From Gammaproteobacteria bacterium (GTDB lineage: Bacteria > Pseudomonadota > Gammaproteobacteria > Enterobacterales > Alteromonadaceae): a stretch of DNA of 64,000 nt. The stretch spans positions 124,001-188,000 of the forward strand of contig JAHKAA010000010.1 in assembly GCA_018825965.1 (NCBI GenBank), in the 5' to 3' direction. The position numbers and the translations under genes were made by a program. The notes below the pieces were generated by a model. It was not told where the DNA came from. It saw only the letters and a list, made by a program, of their open reading frames with translations, and ran no database searches. Of this stretch, positions 18,600 to 27,302 are shown piece by piece (the stretch's first letter is position 1; each line of letters begins with the position of its first letter).

Positions 18600-19460
18600 G
18601 TGACCCGTATTTTTCTCTTCTTTACCCTAGTGCTGCTGAGCAGCACTGTAATAGCCGATGGCGTCTGGAAAGTCAGCAAAGGCAAACAGCTTTTTTATCT
18701 TGCCGGCTCCGTTCATATGCTAAGTAGCCAGGACTATCCGTTGCCACCTGAATACCTGCTGGCACTGCAGCTGAGTGAGACTTTAGTGCTGGAAACAGAT
18801 TTAGAGCAGTTATCAAGTCCCTCTGGCATACAACAAATGATCGCTTTAAACTCTTATCCTTCAGGTGAAAACTTGTTGCAACATCTCTCTTCGCCCCTGG
18901 CAAAACAACTCGCTGACTACTGCAGGGTGCATAAGATCCCACTGGAGCAGATCACCCGCTTTAAACCTGCGTTTGCAGCCATTATGCTGACCACAACGCA
19001 ACTGCAAGCTCAGGGAGCCACAGCTCCGGGAGTCGACGCCTTTTTACAGGATGAAGCCAAAAAGTCCGGCAAAAAAATAGCAGGCCTTGAAACTATGCAA
19101 CAGCATCTGGACGTGATTACAGAGCTGAACAACAGCGGCGCTGAAACCTTAATAAAAAGCACCATGGATGATTTAAAAAACAGCAGCGAAGACTTCGATG
19201 CAATGAGAAAAGCCTGGCGTAGCGGTGATCTGACGCAGTTAGACCACTTATACCTGGACGATTTAAAAAACTACCCTGCTATTTATCAGTCGCTTATTGT
19301 TAAAAGAAACAATGCATGGGTAAAACTGCTGGTCGCTGAACCACAAACTAAGCCGGTTTTTGTTGTGGTTGGCGCTTTGCATCTGGCCGGGGATCAGGGC
19401 TTAATTGAACAATTGACTCAACAGGGATACCAGATCACGCCGCTGAAGGACAAGTTATGA
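18600..19460 (+). CDS. TraB/GumN family secreted protein
   Basis: A 286-aa protein of the TraB/GumN (TIKI-like) family, thought to be metal-dependent proteases, though the bacterial role is unproven. It has an N-terminal signal peptide (FLFFTLVLLSSTVIA, cleaved near residue 19), the first GxxH motif in LAGSVHML (about 35-42) and the second in VVGALHLAGDQGL (about 256-268), the two motifs that define the family. The start is GTG 18600 with AGAGG ten bases upstream. It overlaps the next gene by four bases (ATGA), so it likely belongs to a short operon with the acetyltransferase and DUF188 genes. Confidence 0.88.
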   Translation: MTRIFLFFTLVLLSSTVIADGVWKVSKGKQLFYLAGSVHMLSSQDYPLPPEYLLALQLSETLVLETDLEQLSSPSGIQQMIALNSYPSGENLLQHLSSPLAKQLADYCRVHKIPLEQITRFKPAFAAIMLTTTQLQAQGATAPGVDAFLQDEAKKSGKKIAGLETMQQHLDVITELNNSGAETLIKSTMDDLKNSSEDFDAMRKAWRSGDLTQLDHLYLDDLKNYPAIYQSLIVKRNNAWVKLLVAEPQTKPVFVVVGALHLAGDQGLIEQLTQQGYQITPLKDKL

Positions 19461-19975
19461 AGCATGCTCCCTATCAGTTAAGCCCGATCACACCTGAGCA
19501 ATCCGCTTATCTGCATAACTGGTTTGAATCACAACAAAGTCTGGATCAGTGGGGTGGTGAAGGCTTTCAGTTTCCCATCAGAGCCTTACAATTTCTACAG
19601 CAGCTGTATTTACCTGGCACGCAAAGTTACTGGCTGTATCAGCACAGACAACGTGTTGCCTTTGGTCAGCTTTGTGATCGTTTTGACTGCAATCATCTGG
19701 CCCGTTTACTGGTGCATCCGGATAGCAGAGGCAGGGGCCATAGCAAAACGCTGATCAAAGGCTTGATTGCACAAGGTTTACAACAGCAACCACAACGGGA
19801 TTTTTCGTTATTTGTTTACCAGAACAACCAGATTGCGGTGCAGTGTTACAGGCAATTAGGTTTTGTTGAAGCCGAACAACCTGGTATTGCCGACCCGCTG
19901 CTGTTTTTTATGAAATTAAGCCACAAACAAGCCAGACAACTATTAAAGGATCATCAGGATGCCAATCTGGGTTGA
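19457..19975 (+). CDS. GNAT family N-acetyltransferase
   Basis: A 172-aa predicted acyl-CoA-dependent acetyltransferase. The acetyl-CoA-binding motif appears as LARLLVHPDSRGRGHSKTLI (about 88-107), followed by SLFVYQNNQIAVQCYRQLGF (about 118-137), the typical GNAT motif B. The substrate cannot be predicted. It overlaps the TraB/GumN gene by 4 bases and the DUF188 gene by 17. Confidence 0.85.
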   Translation: MKHAPYQLSPITPEQSAYLHNWFESQQSLDQWGGEGFQFPIRALQFLQQLYLPGTQSYWLYQHRQRVAFGQLCDRFDCNHLARLLVHPDSRGRGHSKTLIKGLIAQGLQQQPQRDFSLFVYQNNQIAVQCYRQLGFVEAEQPGIADPLLFFMKLSHKQARQLLKDHQDANLG

Positions 19976-20414
19976 TGCAGACTCCTGCCCCAAAGTACTC
20001 AAAGACATTTTATTTAAAGCAGCAGAACGCCGACAGACCCTGCTCTATCTGGTTGCGAATCACAGCTTTCAAATACCGCGCAGCCCTTACATCAGAGCAG
20101 TGCAGGTTGAAGCTGGTTTTGATGTGGCAGACCGTTACATTGAAGAACGAATAGCAGCAGGTGATTTGCTGATCAGTAATGATATTCCACTGGCCGCTGC
20201 CGTTGTTGCTAAAGGAGCGCTTTGTATTACCAGCAAAGGCAGGTTACTGACGCCAGACAATATCAGTGACAGACTCACCATGCGTAACTTGCAGGAAGAA
20301 CTACGCAACAGTGGCGTACAGCTTTCAGGCCCTGCCCCTTTAGGAGCGCAGGATAAACAACAGTTTGCCAATCAATTGGATCAATGGCTGCAAAAACAGC
20401 CAAAAACACCCTAA
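19959..20414 (+). CDS. YaiI/YqxD family protein (DUF188)
   Basis: A 151-aa cytoplasmic protein of the YaiI/YqxD family, related to PIN-like nuclease folds; function unproven. The hallmark start MPIWVDADSCPKVLKDILFK is present, as are GFDVADRYIEERIAAGDLLISNDIPLA (ends given: GFDVAD, DIPLA) and the acidic residues D6, D8 and D90-like positions typical of the family. The C-terminus is convergent with the methyltransferase gene with a 4-base overlap. Confidence 0.88.
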   Translation: MPIWVDADSCPKVLKDILFKAAERRQTLLYLVANHSFQIPRSPYIRAVQVEAGFDVADRYIEERIAAGDLLISNDIPLAAAVVAKGALCITSKGRLLTPDNISDRLTMRNLQEELRNSGVQLSGPAPLGAQDKQQFANQLDQWLQKQPKTP

Positions 20415-21151
20415 TCCTGATTGACCTCTTGCCTGGCACTGATGCCTTTTACTGCGGCTTGAAAAGCTGGCGCTCTTTGCCATTTTGGCCGTATCGGAGT
20501 TAAAGGCAGTACCCTTTTACGTGCAACCAATACATAAGAGGCGCCAAAATACCCCAGATAAGTTTCACACCACCTCTGCCAGCGGCTATCAGGTTTGTGC
20601 TGCCCAAGTAAACTGGACCAGAAAAAGCGTTGCTCATACATCACTTCAAAACCTAATAAATGCAACCAGTCTTTCACGCGGGATGGCGTAAAAAAACGAC
20701 CAGCCCATGGCAATTGCTGTTTAACCCCGGGCCAGAGTTTCAGTAATCCGGCACTGCTTAACGGATTGTAACCACTTAACAATAAGTAGCCGTCTGGCAT
20801 AAGCACCCGATGAGCTTCACGTACTATATGGTGAGGATCCGGGTAAAACTCCAGACAATGCGCCAGTAATACAGCGTCTATTGATTGTTCCAGAAAAGGC
20901 AAAGCATCCGGGTCGGCGACTACAGAAGCCTGTTCAAGGTGCTCGTTTAAACAAATTTGGTGTTTGATGTTGCAAGCAGATGTATCCAGAGCACTGCTTA
21001 AACTGCCCACTTTGAGCAGATGATAACCAAAAATTTTTGGCCACCACTGACTTAGCTGCTTTTCCAAAGCGTTAGCCATCAGCTCGCCCTGCGGCAATTG
21101 CTGCCACTGTCGGGGTACTGTTGTACTGTGGTAACTTAACGCAGGTTTCAT
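20411..21151 (-). CDS. Class I SAM-dependent methyltransferase (YafS-like)
   Basis: About 246 aa. The Rossmann methyltransferase motifs are weak at motif I (LKVGSLSSALDTSA, without the GxGxG loop) but clear later: DPDALPFLEQSIDAVLLAHCLEF (ends: DPDALPF, AHCLEF) and VLMPDGYLLLSGYNP. Its place next to gloB and mltD matches E. coli yafS. ATG 21151 was preferred over GTG 21160 as the first in-frame ATG, though neither has a strong ribosome binding site. Substrate unknown. Divergent from gloB. Confidence 0.83.
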   Translation of the reverse strand: MKPALSYHSTTVPRQWQQLPQGELMANALEKQLSQWWPKIFGYHLLKVGSLSSALDTSACNIKHQICLNEHLEQASVVADPDALPFLEQSIDAVLLAHCLEFYPDPHHIVREAHRVLMPDGYLLLSGYNPLSSAGLLKLWPGVKQQLPWAGRFFTPSRVKDWLHLLGFEVMYEQRFFWSSLLGQHKPDSRWQRWCETYLGYFGASYVLVARKRVLPLTPIRPKWQRAPAFQAAVKGISARQEVNQD

Positions 21152-21196
21152 CAGGTACACTTCACTTTATCAGACCATCAGCTATGGAAATTATTT

Positions 21197-21952
21197 ATGC
21201 CAGAGATCACTGCCCTAACCGCTTTTAAGGATAACTACATTTGGTGCCTGCGCCAAGCAGAGTTGGCTTTGATTGTCGATCCGGGTGATGCCGCCGTAGT
21301 GCAGCACCACCTGCAACAACAGCAGTTGCAATTAGCTGTGATCCTGATCACCCACCATCATCCGGATCATACAGGGGGCATCAATGAACTCAAACAACTC
21401 TGGCCTGATGCAGTAGTTTATGCTCCGGCTTTAGAACAGCAAAAAATCCCCTATGCGGATATCTGGTTACAGGACAATGATCAGATTGAGCTACCCGATT
21501 TCGGCTTAACTTTTCAGGTGATGCAACTTCCAGGTCATACTCTGGGTCATATAGCCTACTATTGTGCACCTGTTCTGTTTTGTGGTGATACCTTGTTTAA
21601 CGCTGGTTGTGGTCGTTTGTTTGAAGGGTCAGCGGCGCAGATGTGGCAGAGTTTGTCACGTATTCTGACTTTGCCGGATCAAACATTAGTGTACGCCACC
21701 CACGAATATACCCTGGCTAATCTGGAATTTGCCCGCTGGGCTGATCCGGACAATACAGAACTTGCAGATTATCAACACTGGTGTCAACAACAAAGGGAAC
21801 AACAGCAAGCCACCTTGCCCACCCCCTTAGCTGTACAGCGGCAAATTAACCCTTTTTTAAGGGCTGAAGATGCTGCGTTACAACACCGCTGGCAACAACA
21901 CAATGCTGTGGATCTGTTCACTGCGTTACGATCCGCCAAAGATCGATTTTGA
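21197..21952 (+). CDS. gloB: Hydroxyacylglutathione hydrolase (glyoxalase II)
   Basis: Hydrolyses S-D-lactoylglutathione to lactate and glutathione in methylglyoxal detoxification. The 251-aa metallo-beta-lactamase-fold protein has the metal site THHHPDHTGG (about 53-62), PGHTLGHIAYY with the third-metal His, CGDTLFNAGCGRLFEG and ATHEYTLANLEFA. The C-terminal PFLRAEDAALQ helix is family-typical. A hairpin (CAGCCTT / AAGGCTG, 21957-21977) without T tract follows. Confidence 0.96.
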   Translation: MPEITALTAFKDNYIWCLRQAELALIVDPGDAAVVQHHLQQQQLQLAVILITHHHPDHTGGINELKQLWPDAVVYAPALEQQKIPYADIWLQDNDQIELPDFGLTFQVMQLPGHTLGHIAYYCAPVLFCGDTLFNAGCGRLFEGSAAQMWQSLSRILTLPDQTLVYATHEYTLANLEFARWADPDNTELADYQHWCQQQREQQQATLPTPLAVQRQINPFLRAEDAALQHRWQQHNAVDLFTALRSAKDRF

Positions 21953-22018
21953 TCGCCAGCCTTGCTTTTGAAGGCTGAGCAGGTAACATAAGGCGGATTT
22001 TGATTTTGGGAAAAGCGA

Positions 22019-23602
22019 ATGCTGAAACAATTATCTGTCGCTGTAGCGGCTGCACTGCTGGCCAGTTGTGCCGTTCCAACCTCACAGGATAAAACAGCAG
22101 ACTCTGCTGAGGATCAATACCAGACATCAGCCTCTGATGCTCCTATTCATGACAAAGCTGCCACTGCAGAGCAAGTTGCCAATGCTTTATTCAAGCATAA
22201 TTTATTATTAAAACCTGACGCAAAATTAGCAAGATACGATAATTTGTGGCAGCGTATCGCCGATCAGATGAGCTTAGATATACCTGAGCACAAAGATATT
22301 GAAACCCAAAAGAGGTTTTTCCTTCGCAATCAAAAGTTGTTAAAAATAGCCTCGGACAATGCAGAGCCCTTCTTGTATCACATAGTCACAGAGCTTGAAC
22401 GGCGTAAAATGCCACTTGAACTGGCGCTGCTCCCTATAGTTGAAAGTACCTATAATCCCAAAGCTGGTTCATTTTCCAGTGTATTAGGCATATGGCAATT
22501 TAGCGCAGGCACAGGTCGTAACTTTGGCTTAAAGCAAAATGCCTGGTACGACGGCCGCCGTGATGTGATTGAATCCAGCCGCGCTGCTATGGACTACTTG
22601 CAGTATCTGTATAGTAATGTTGATCAAGACTGGTTAAGCGCAGTTGCCGCTTTTAATGCGGGTGAAGGCCGGGTGTTCAGGGCGATCAAACGCAATAGAA
22701 ACAGTGGCAAACCTGTAGATTTCTGGTCTTTAAATTTACCTAAAGAAACCACATCCTATATTCCCAAACTACTGGCGTTGGCTGAGCTGCTCAAAAACGC
22801 AGAAAAATACGCTATTCCTATGCCGTTGATGGCGAATAAAGCACAAACCAAAATCATTCAAATCAACAGAGGTCTGGATTTGGCCAAAGCGGCTGAGGTA
22901 TTAAATCTTAGTGTCGCTGAACTTAGACGGTTAAATCCGGGTTTTAAAACCACCACAGTCCCCAGCTCCAGTTATCAGTTAGTGGTCCCTTTTCGCAGTG
23001 CTGATGATATAGAACAACAGCTGGCCGCTTTGCCTAAAGTGAAAGTAGCCCCTATTGCTTCCACTGGCCGCTACAAGGTCAAATCCGGCGATAGTTTAAG
23101 TAAGATTGCAGCGACTCACAAAACCTCTGTAAAGGCCTTACAGCGCGCCAATAATTTAAGTTCCAGTCAGCTAAAGATTGGGCAGATGTTGACCATCCCT
23201 GGCTTAGCACAACCTGACGAACCCGATGTCAGCGCTCGTTCGGCTAAAAAATCCGGTACAAGCGCTTCAGGGGTTGAAACTTATACCGTCAAAAGTGGCG
23301 ATAGCTTATGGGAGATAGGCAAAAAGCTAAATGTCAGTACTGAGCAACTGAGCAACTGGAATAAATTGGGCACCAAAGCTCAATTGAAGCCAGGCCAAAA
23401 GCTGGCCTACTACACTGAGTCAAAACCACAAACAACAGCTGCGGCAAAAAGCATGACCTATAAAGTCAGGCCTGGTGACTCCTTAGCCAGCATAGCTCAG
23501 CGTTTTAAGGTAAAAGTTGCTGATATCCTGAAATGGAATAATATTAAAACAAATAAGTACTTACAGCCTGGTCAAGAACTTACTTTGTATCTGACAAGCT
23601 AA
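22019..23602 (+). CDS. mltD: Membrane-bound lytic murein transglycosylase D
   Basis: Outer-membrane lipoprotein that cleaves peptidoglycan glycan strands. The 527-aa product has a lipobox (ALLASC, Cys16); an SLT domain with catalytic Glu near 142 (IVESTYNPKAGS), GIWQFSAGTGRNFGL, WYDGRRD and AAFNAGEGRV; then three LysM repeats at about 351-394, 422-464 and 480-524, each starting Y-K/T-V-K/R-x-GDSL. E. coli MltD has two LysM domains, so a third is a modest difference. Context gloB-mltD is conserved. Confidence 0.95.
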   Translation: MLKQLSVAVAAALLASCAVPTSQDKTADSAEDQYQTSASDAPIHDKAATAEQVANALFKHNLLLKPDAKLARYDNLWQRIADQMSLDIPEHKDIETQKRFFLRNQKLLKIASDNAEPFLYHIVTELERRKMPLELALLPIVESTYNPKAGSFSSVLGIWQFSAGTGRNFGLKQNAWYDGRRDVIESSRAAMDYLQYLYSNVDQDWLSAVAAFNAGEGRVFRAIKRNRNSGKPVDFWSLNLPKETTSYIPKLLALAELLKNAEKYAIPMPLMANKAQTKIIQINRGLDLAKAAEVLNLSVAELRRLNPGFKTTTVPSSSYQLVVPFRSADDIEQQLAALPKVKVAPIASTGRYKVKSGDSLSKIAATHKTSVKALQRANNLSSSQLKIGQMLTIPGLAQPDEPDVSARSAKKSGTSASGVETYTVKSGDSLWEIGKKLNVSTEQLSNWNKLGTKAQLKPGQKLAYYTESKPQTTAAAKSMTYKVRPGDSLASIAQRFKVKVADILKWNNIKTNKYLQPGQELTLYLTS

Positions 23603-23637
23603 CTGACAGAAGTCTCACATGGAGTTTGAGGTGTTGT

Positions 23638-24126
23638 ATGGTTAAAACGAGCCTGATGTTGCTCTTTTTACTATGGGTTCCAACAACATGGGCCTATTTT
23701 ACTGTGCCAGGACAAGGCCATCTGACCTTGCTGGACGGAACAAAACAAAGCCTGCAGTTTGGTTTTTCCTTTAAACAGCAAAATGGTGCTGAAGTATTTC
23801 AGGCTGGTATTCAGGTGGTTGAAGTGGCTGAATTGCCATCCAAATATACCTTAGCCCTGGTTTTACATCAGGATGAACAGATCTGGGTCACGGATTGGAG
23901 CAACAAACCTTTGCAAGGATTTGACTGGTCTGTCGGAAAACACAGTTTTAAACTCAGTAAAAACACCGATCCTAAATATCAGGATAAAGCCCGTGGTGGT
24001 TATGTACTGATGTTTGATAATACGCCGTACTTTTTTCACAAAAATATGGCGCAAATCAAATTTCACTTTGATAAAGACGGAGTCAGTGAAGTGCGTATTG
24101 AAGGTATGTTTACGCCGGGACGCTAG
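23638..24126 (+). CDS. Hypothetical secreted protein
   Basis: Not recognised. From ATG 23638 (GAGG six bases upstream; better than the in-frame TTG 23626) the product is 162 aa with a clear signal peptide (SLMLLFLLWVPTTWA, cleaved near residue 19-20). The mature part is about 140 aa with alternating hydrophobic residues, probably beta-rich, and includes TVPGQGHLTLLDGTKQ, QIWVTDWSNKPL and a C-terminal VSEVRIEGMFTPGR. It contains no cysteine after the signal. It follows mltD by 35 bases on the same strand, so a cell-envelope role is an inference from context only. It is convergent with the small membrane gene. Confidence 0.75.
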   Translation: MVKTSLMLLFLLWVPTTWAYFTVPGQGHLTLLDGTKQSLQFGFSFKQQNGAEVFQAGIQVVEVAELPSKYTLALVLHQDEQIWVTDWSNKPLQGFDWSVGKHSFKLSKNTDPKYQDKARGGYVLMFDNTPYFFHKNMAQIKFHFDKDGVSEVRIEGMFTPGR

Positions 24127-24130
24127 CTCA

Positions 24131-24346
24131 CTATGGCTGCCTGTTCTGCTGTTCTTTTTGCAATTGCAGTCTCGGGATCAGGCCCCATAACAAACAAAGC
24201 GTAGGTGCCAGCCAATGAAACCACCAGTGCCATTCCATGGTGCGCCCCTGAGTCAATAAGTAAAAACTAACCAGCACCTGAGTCAACAATCCTAAAGTTC
24301 CAACATAAAACAGCACCGCATTAACAGGTTTTTTTGGCAGTTTCAT
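24131..24346 (-). CDS. Small two-helix membrane protein, unknown function
   Basis: A 71-aa predicted inner-membrane protein. Two hydrophobic helices are visible, about 10-31 (AVLFYVGTLGLLTQVLVSFYLL) and 40-60 (WWFHWLAPTLCLLWGLIP), with a Lys/Arg-rich start and a polar basic tail (QLQKEQQNRQP). GAGAG about 11 bases before the ATG supports translation. No family is recognised. It ends 4 bases from the convergent secreted-protein gene, leaving no room for a terminator. Confidence 0.6.
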   Translation of the reverse strand: MKLPKKPVNAVLFYVGTLGLLTQVLVSFYLLTQGRTMEWHWWFHWLAPTLCLLWGLIPRLQLQKEQQNRQP

Positions 24347-24408
24347 TTCGCGTTACTCTCTTACCACTTCATACCACTAGCGTAGCAAATGCTCTGGCAT
24401 GAAGCGAT

Positions 24409-25047
24409 CTAAACAGCATCAGCCTGGTGCTCCGGAGCTGCTTTTTGAAAGGCCTCCAGTGTATTGCAGCGCTGATATATAGCATTGATTAAAGGATACT
24501 CCGCCATATCCAGTTGAAAGCGTAAAGCGTTATACACCTGAGGCACTAAACACAGATCGGCCAAAGTCACAGTATCACCGAAACAGTAAAGCCCGTCCCT
24601 TTCCTGTAAACGTTTTTCAAGCGCAGCAAAACCCACTGCCAGCCAGTGTTTAATCCACTGCATTTTTTGTGATTCGGATAACGCCAGAGGCCCCGTCAGG
24701 TACTGCAGCACCCGCAGGTTATTCAAAGGGTGAATGTCACAGGCAATATCTAACGCAAAAGCCATCACAGCAGCTTTCTGTGCTGGATCTTGTGGATATA
24801 AAGGGGCTTGCGGATAACAATCTTCCAGATACTGAATAATAGCCAGCGACTGATTCAGGCTCAGCCCGCCATCTTCCAGAGTTGGCACCAGTTGTGCCGG
24901 ATTTAACAGCTGGTAACCTGCACTATGCTGCTCACCCCCATTATTAATCAGATGTACAGGACAATGTTCAACCTGCAGACCTTTCAGATTCAGCGCAATA
25001 CGTACCCTGTAGGCGGCGCTGGAGCGCCAGTAACCATGTAATTTCAT
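24409..25047 (-). CDS. maiA: Maleylacetoacetate isomerase (GST zeta class)
   Basis: Isomerises maleylacetoacetate to fumarylacetoacetate in the homogentisate pathway, using glutathione. The 212-aa product has a thioredoxin-like N-terminal domain with the zeta-class signature YWRSSAAYRVRIALNLKGL (about 6-24; the canonical Cys of SSCSYRVR is Ala here, the first Ser is kept), then NPAQLVPTLEDGGLSLNQSLAII, and an alpha-helical C-terminal domain with LADLCLVPQVYNA. It is last in the hpd-hmgA-fahA-maiA series, behind a terminator-like hairpin. Confidence 0.93.
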   Translation of the reverse strand: MKLHGYWRSSAAYRVRIALNLKGLQVEHCPVHLINNGGEQHSAGYQLLNPAQLVPTLEDGGLSLNQSLAIIQYLEDCYPQAPLYPQDPAQKAAVMAFALDIACDIHPLNNLRVLQYLTGPLALSESQKMQWIKHWLAVGFAALEKRLQERDGLYCFGDTVTLADLCLVPQVYNALRFQLDMAEYPLINAIYQRCNTLEAFQKAAPEHQADAV

Positions 25048-25074
25048 TGGATAAATTTCCTGTAAAGCAGAGAC

Positions 25075-25115
25075 AAAAAAGCCAGTCGCCCCCTGACAGA
25101 GAAATCGACTGGCTT
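25075..25115 (-). terminator. Terminator-like hairpin between fahA and maiA
   Basis: On the minus strand a 10-bp stem AAGCCAGTCG / CGACTGGCTT with a 17-base loop is followed by a T run. It lies inside the catabolic operon and may lower maiA expression or end the main transcript. Confidence 0.7.
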
Positions 25116-25131
25116 GATGTATTCACGTCAA

Positions 25132-26148
25132 TTAAACGCCGTATTTCACTACTTTTTGTTCAATGGCACCAAACACAGACTGGCCTTTAGCATCCAGCAT
25201 TTCCAGACGGATGCTGTCACCAAACTTCATAAAGGAAGTTTTAGGCGCGCCATCACGAATGGTTTCAATCATACGAATTTCAGCGATACAGCTGTAGCCT
25301 AAACCACCCTCATCAATCGAAGTACCGTAATCCGTGCCCTGTTTGTTTGACACAGTACCAGACCCAATGACAGCGCCGGCACCTAGGTTACGGGTTTTCG
25401 CTGCATGAGCCACCAATTGACCAAAATCAAAGGTCATATCCACACCAGCGTTTGGTTTACCAAACAGCTTGCCATTTAAATGCGACACTAAAGGCAGATG
25501 CAGTTTTGCATCTAACCAGTCGCTGCCTAACTCATCCGGAGTCACAGCTACAGGGCTAAAGGCTGATGCAGGTTTTGATTGAAAGAAACCAAAACCCTTC
25601 GCCAGTTCATTTGGAATTAAACCACGCAGAGACACATCGTTCACCAGCATCACCAGACGGATTTTATGACGGGCTTCTTCAGCACTGATGGCCATAGGCA
25701 CGTCATCGGTGATCACTGCCACTTCGCCTTCAAAATCGATGCCATAGTCTTCGCTGACCACTTCAATCTGATCGCGTGGACCAATGAAATCATCTGAACC
25801 GCCCTGATACATCAGAGGATCAGTCCAGAAGCTTGGCGGCATTTCTGAATTGCGGGCGCGGCGCACCAGCTCTACATGATTGACATAAGCACTGCCATCC
25901 GCCCACTGATAAGCCCGGGGTAACGGCGATTCACACTGCGCCTGATCAAAGCTTTGTTCACCCTGCACAGAGCCACTGTTTAGCGCCTGATAGACTTCAG
26001 AAAGTTGTGGTGCGGCCACAGACCAATGGTCCAGCGCCTGTTGCATGGTAGCGGCAATATGGGAGACCGCTATACAACGGGATAAATCACGGCTCACGAC
26101 CACTAACTGACCATCACGCTGGCCATTTTTTAAACTTGCTAACTTCAT
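25132..26148 (-). CDS. fahA: Fumarylacetoacetate hydrolase
   Basis: Final step of tyrosine degradation, giving fumarate and acetoacetate. The 338-aa product shows the FAH-fold metal ligands: DFEGEVAVITDDVP (about 130-143), MLVNDVSLRGLIPNE (about 160-175), and the catalytic GFGFFQSKPASAFSPVAVTP and GAVIGSGTVSN segments. It is of the short bacterial type. Nine bases separate it from hmgA upstream. Confidence 0.94.
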   Translation of the reverse strand: MKLASLKNGQRDGQLVVVSRDLSRCIAVSHIAATMQQALDHWSVAAPQLSEVYQALNSGSVQGEQSFDQAQCESPLPRAYQWADGSAYVNHVELVRRARNSEMPPSFWTDPLMYQGGSDDFIGPRDQIEVVSEDYGIDFEGEVAVITDDVPMAISAEEARHKIRLVMLVNDVSLRGLIPNELAKGFGFFQSKPASAFSPVAVTPDELGSDWLDAKLHLPLVSHLNGKLFGKPNAGVDMTFDFGQLVAHAAKTRNLGAGAVIGSGTVSNKQGTDYGTSIDEGGLGYSCIAEIRMIETIRDGAPKTSFMKFGDSIRLEMLDAKGQSVFGAIEQKVVKYGV

Positions 26149-26157
26149 TTTTGATCC

Positions 26158-27300
26158 TTACAGAGTGGCCGGTTTGATTTTCCAGCTATTCACATAGTCC
26201 GGGTTTTCAGTGGCTAAAGCCGCATCACCGACAAAAAGTGCATCACGGGTATCCAGCATGACAGCCACTTCATCGGTAAATTTCTTTTTGTACTCAAGAC
26301 CAGCCTGAAAAGCTTTAGGATGAGGGCCATGAGTGAAACCTGCAGGGTGAAAAGTCACCATGCCACGTTCAATATTATCGCGGCTGAAAAAATCACCTGC
26401 ATGGTAAAACAGTACTTCGTCGTAATCGTCGTTGTTGTGATAAAACGGCACTTTTAATGCACCAGGATCACTTTCAATAGGACGAGGCACAAAAGTACAG
26501 ACCACAAAACGCTGCGCGACAAAAGTCGTGTGTGCTGAAGGTGGTAAGTGGTATCTGTGGCTCATTAAAGGCCGGATATCCCGCCAGTTAATACGCATCA
26601 CTGCCAAATCGCCATGCCAACCAATCGCATCCAGTGGATTGTATGGATAAGTAATAACCGACACCTGATCGTGACGTTTTACCTGAACCTGTGATTGCTG
26701 TTCGCTGTACTGGGCTTTAAAGGCATCATCAATTTTTGGTGTGTCTATCATCGCTGCATCAAAAATAGCATGATTACCGACTAAACCTTTTTCTGGTAAC
26801 TGAAAAGAGTCATTGGTGGCTTCAATCAGCAACAAAAACAGCGGCTCTGTCACCTCTAAACGCCACATGGTGGAACGTGGGATCACCACATAATCACCAT
26901 CCCTTAAGGTTAAATGACCATAGTCGCAATACAGTTCAGCAGCACCTTCATGCACAAACAACAGCTCGTCACCGTCAGCATTACGCACCAGATAATCCAT
27001 CGACTCTGTTAAACGCCAGGTACGCATTTTACAATGTGCATTATGCAACAAAGTGGGCACTTGCCAGGGTGAAACGTTTTGATTACCCGCTATATCATTA
27101 AAGTTATACAAACGTGGTTTTAATGGCCCTTCCCAGTCACTCCAGCCTGTTGGGGCATGAGTGTGATGGAAATGGGTGGCAGGACCAAAAAAGCCACTGC
27201 GGCCCACTTCACGCTCATAAATAGCTCTGTCTGGAAAATCAGCATGAGCCTGACGGGAAATTTCGCCTTCTTTTACCGGAAAAGACGCCCACTTACGCAT
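26158..27300 (-). CDS. hmgA: Homogentisate 1,2-dioxygenase
   Basis: Iron(II) dioxygenase that opens the aromatic ring of homogentisate to maleylacetoacetate. The 380-aa cupin-type protein is of the shorter group found in Shewanella and related bacteria (classical HmgA is about 440 aa). Conserved: LLHNAHCKMRTWRLTESMDY (ends: LLHNAH, ESMDY), YVVIPRSTMWRLE, and the metal-site region YDEVLFYHAGDFFSRD and FHPAGFTHGPHPKAF near residues 290-345. It lies 2 bases after hpd. Confidence 0.92.
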   Translation of the reverse strand: MRKWASFPVKEGEISRQAHADFPDRAIYEREVGRSGFFGPATHFHHTHAPTGWSDWEGPLKPRLYNFNDIAGNQNVSPWQVPTLLHNAHCKMRTWRLTESMDYLVRNADGDELLFVHEGAAELYCDYGHLTLRDGDYVVIPRSTMWRLEVTEPLFLLLIEATNDSFQLPEKGLVGNHAIFDAAMIDTPKIDDAFKAQYSEQQSQVQVKRHDQVSVITYPYNPLDAIGWHGDLAVMRINWRDIRPLMSHRYHLPPSAHTTFVAQRFVVCTFVPRPIESDPGALKVPFYHNNDDYDEVLFYHAGDFFSRDNIERGMVTFHPAGFTHGPHPKAFQAGLEYKKKFTDEVAVMLDTRDALFVGDAALATENPDYVNSWKIKPATL

Positions 27301-27302
27301 AG

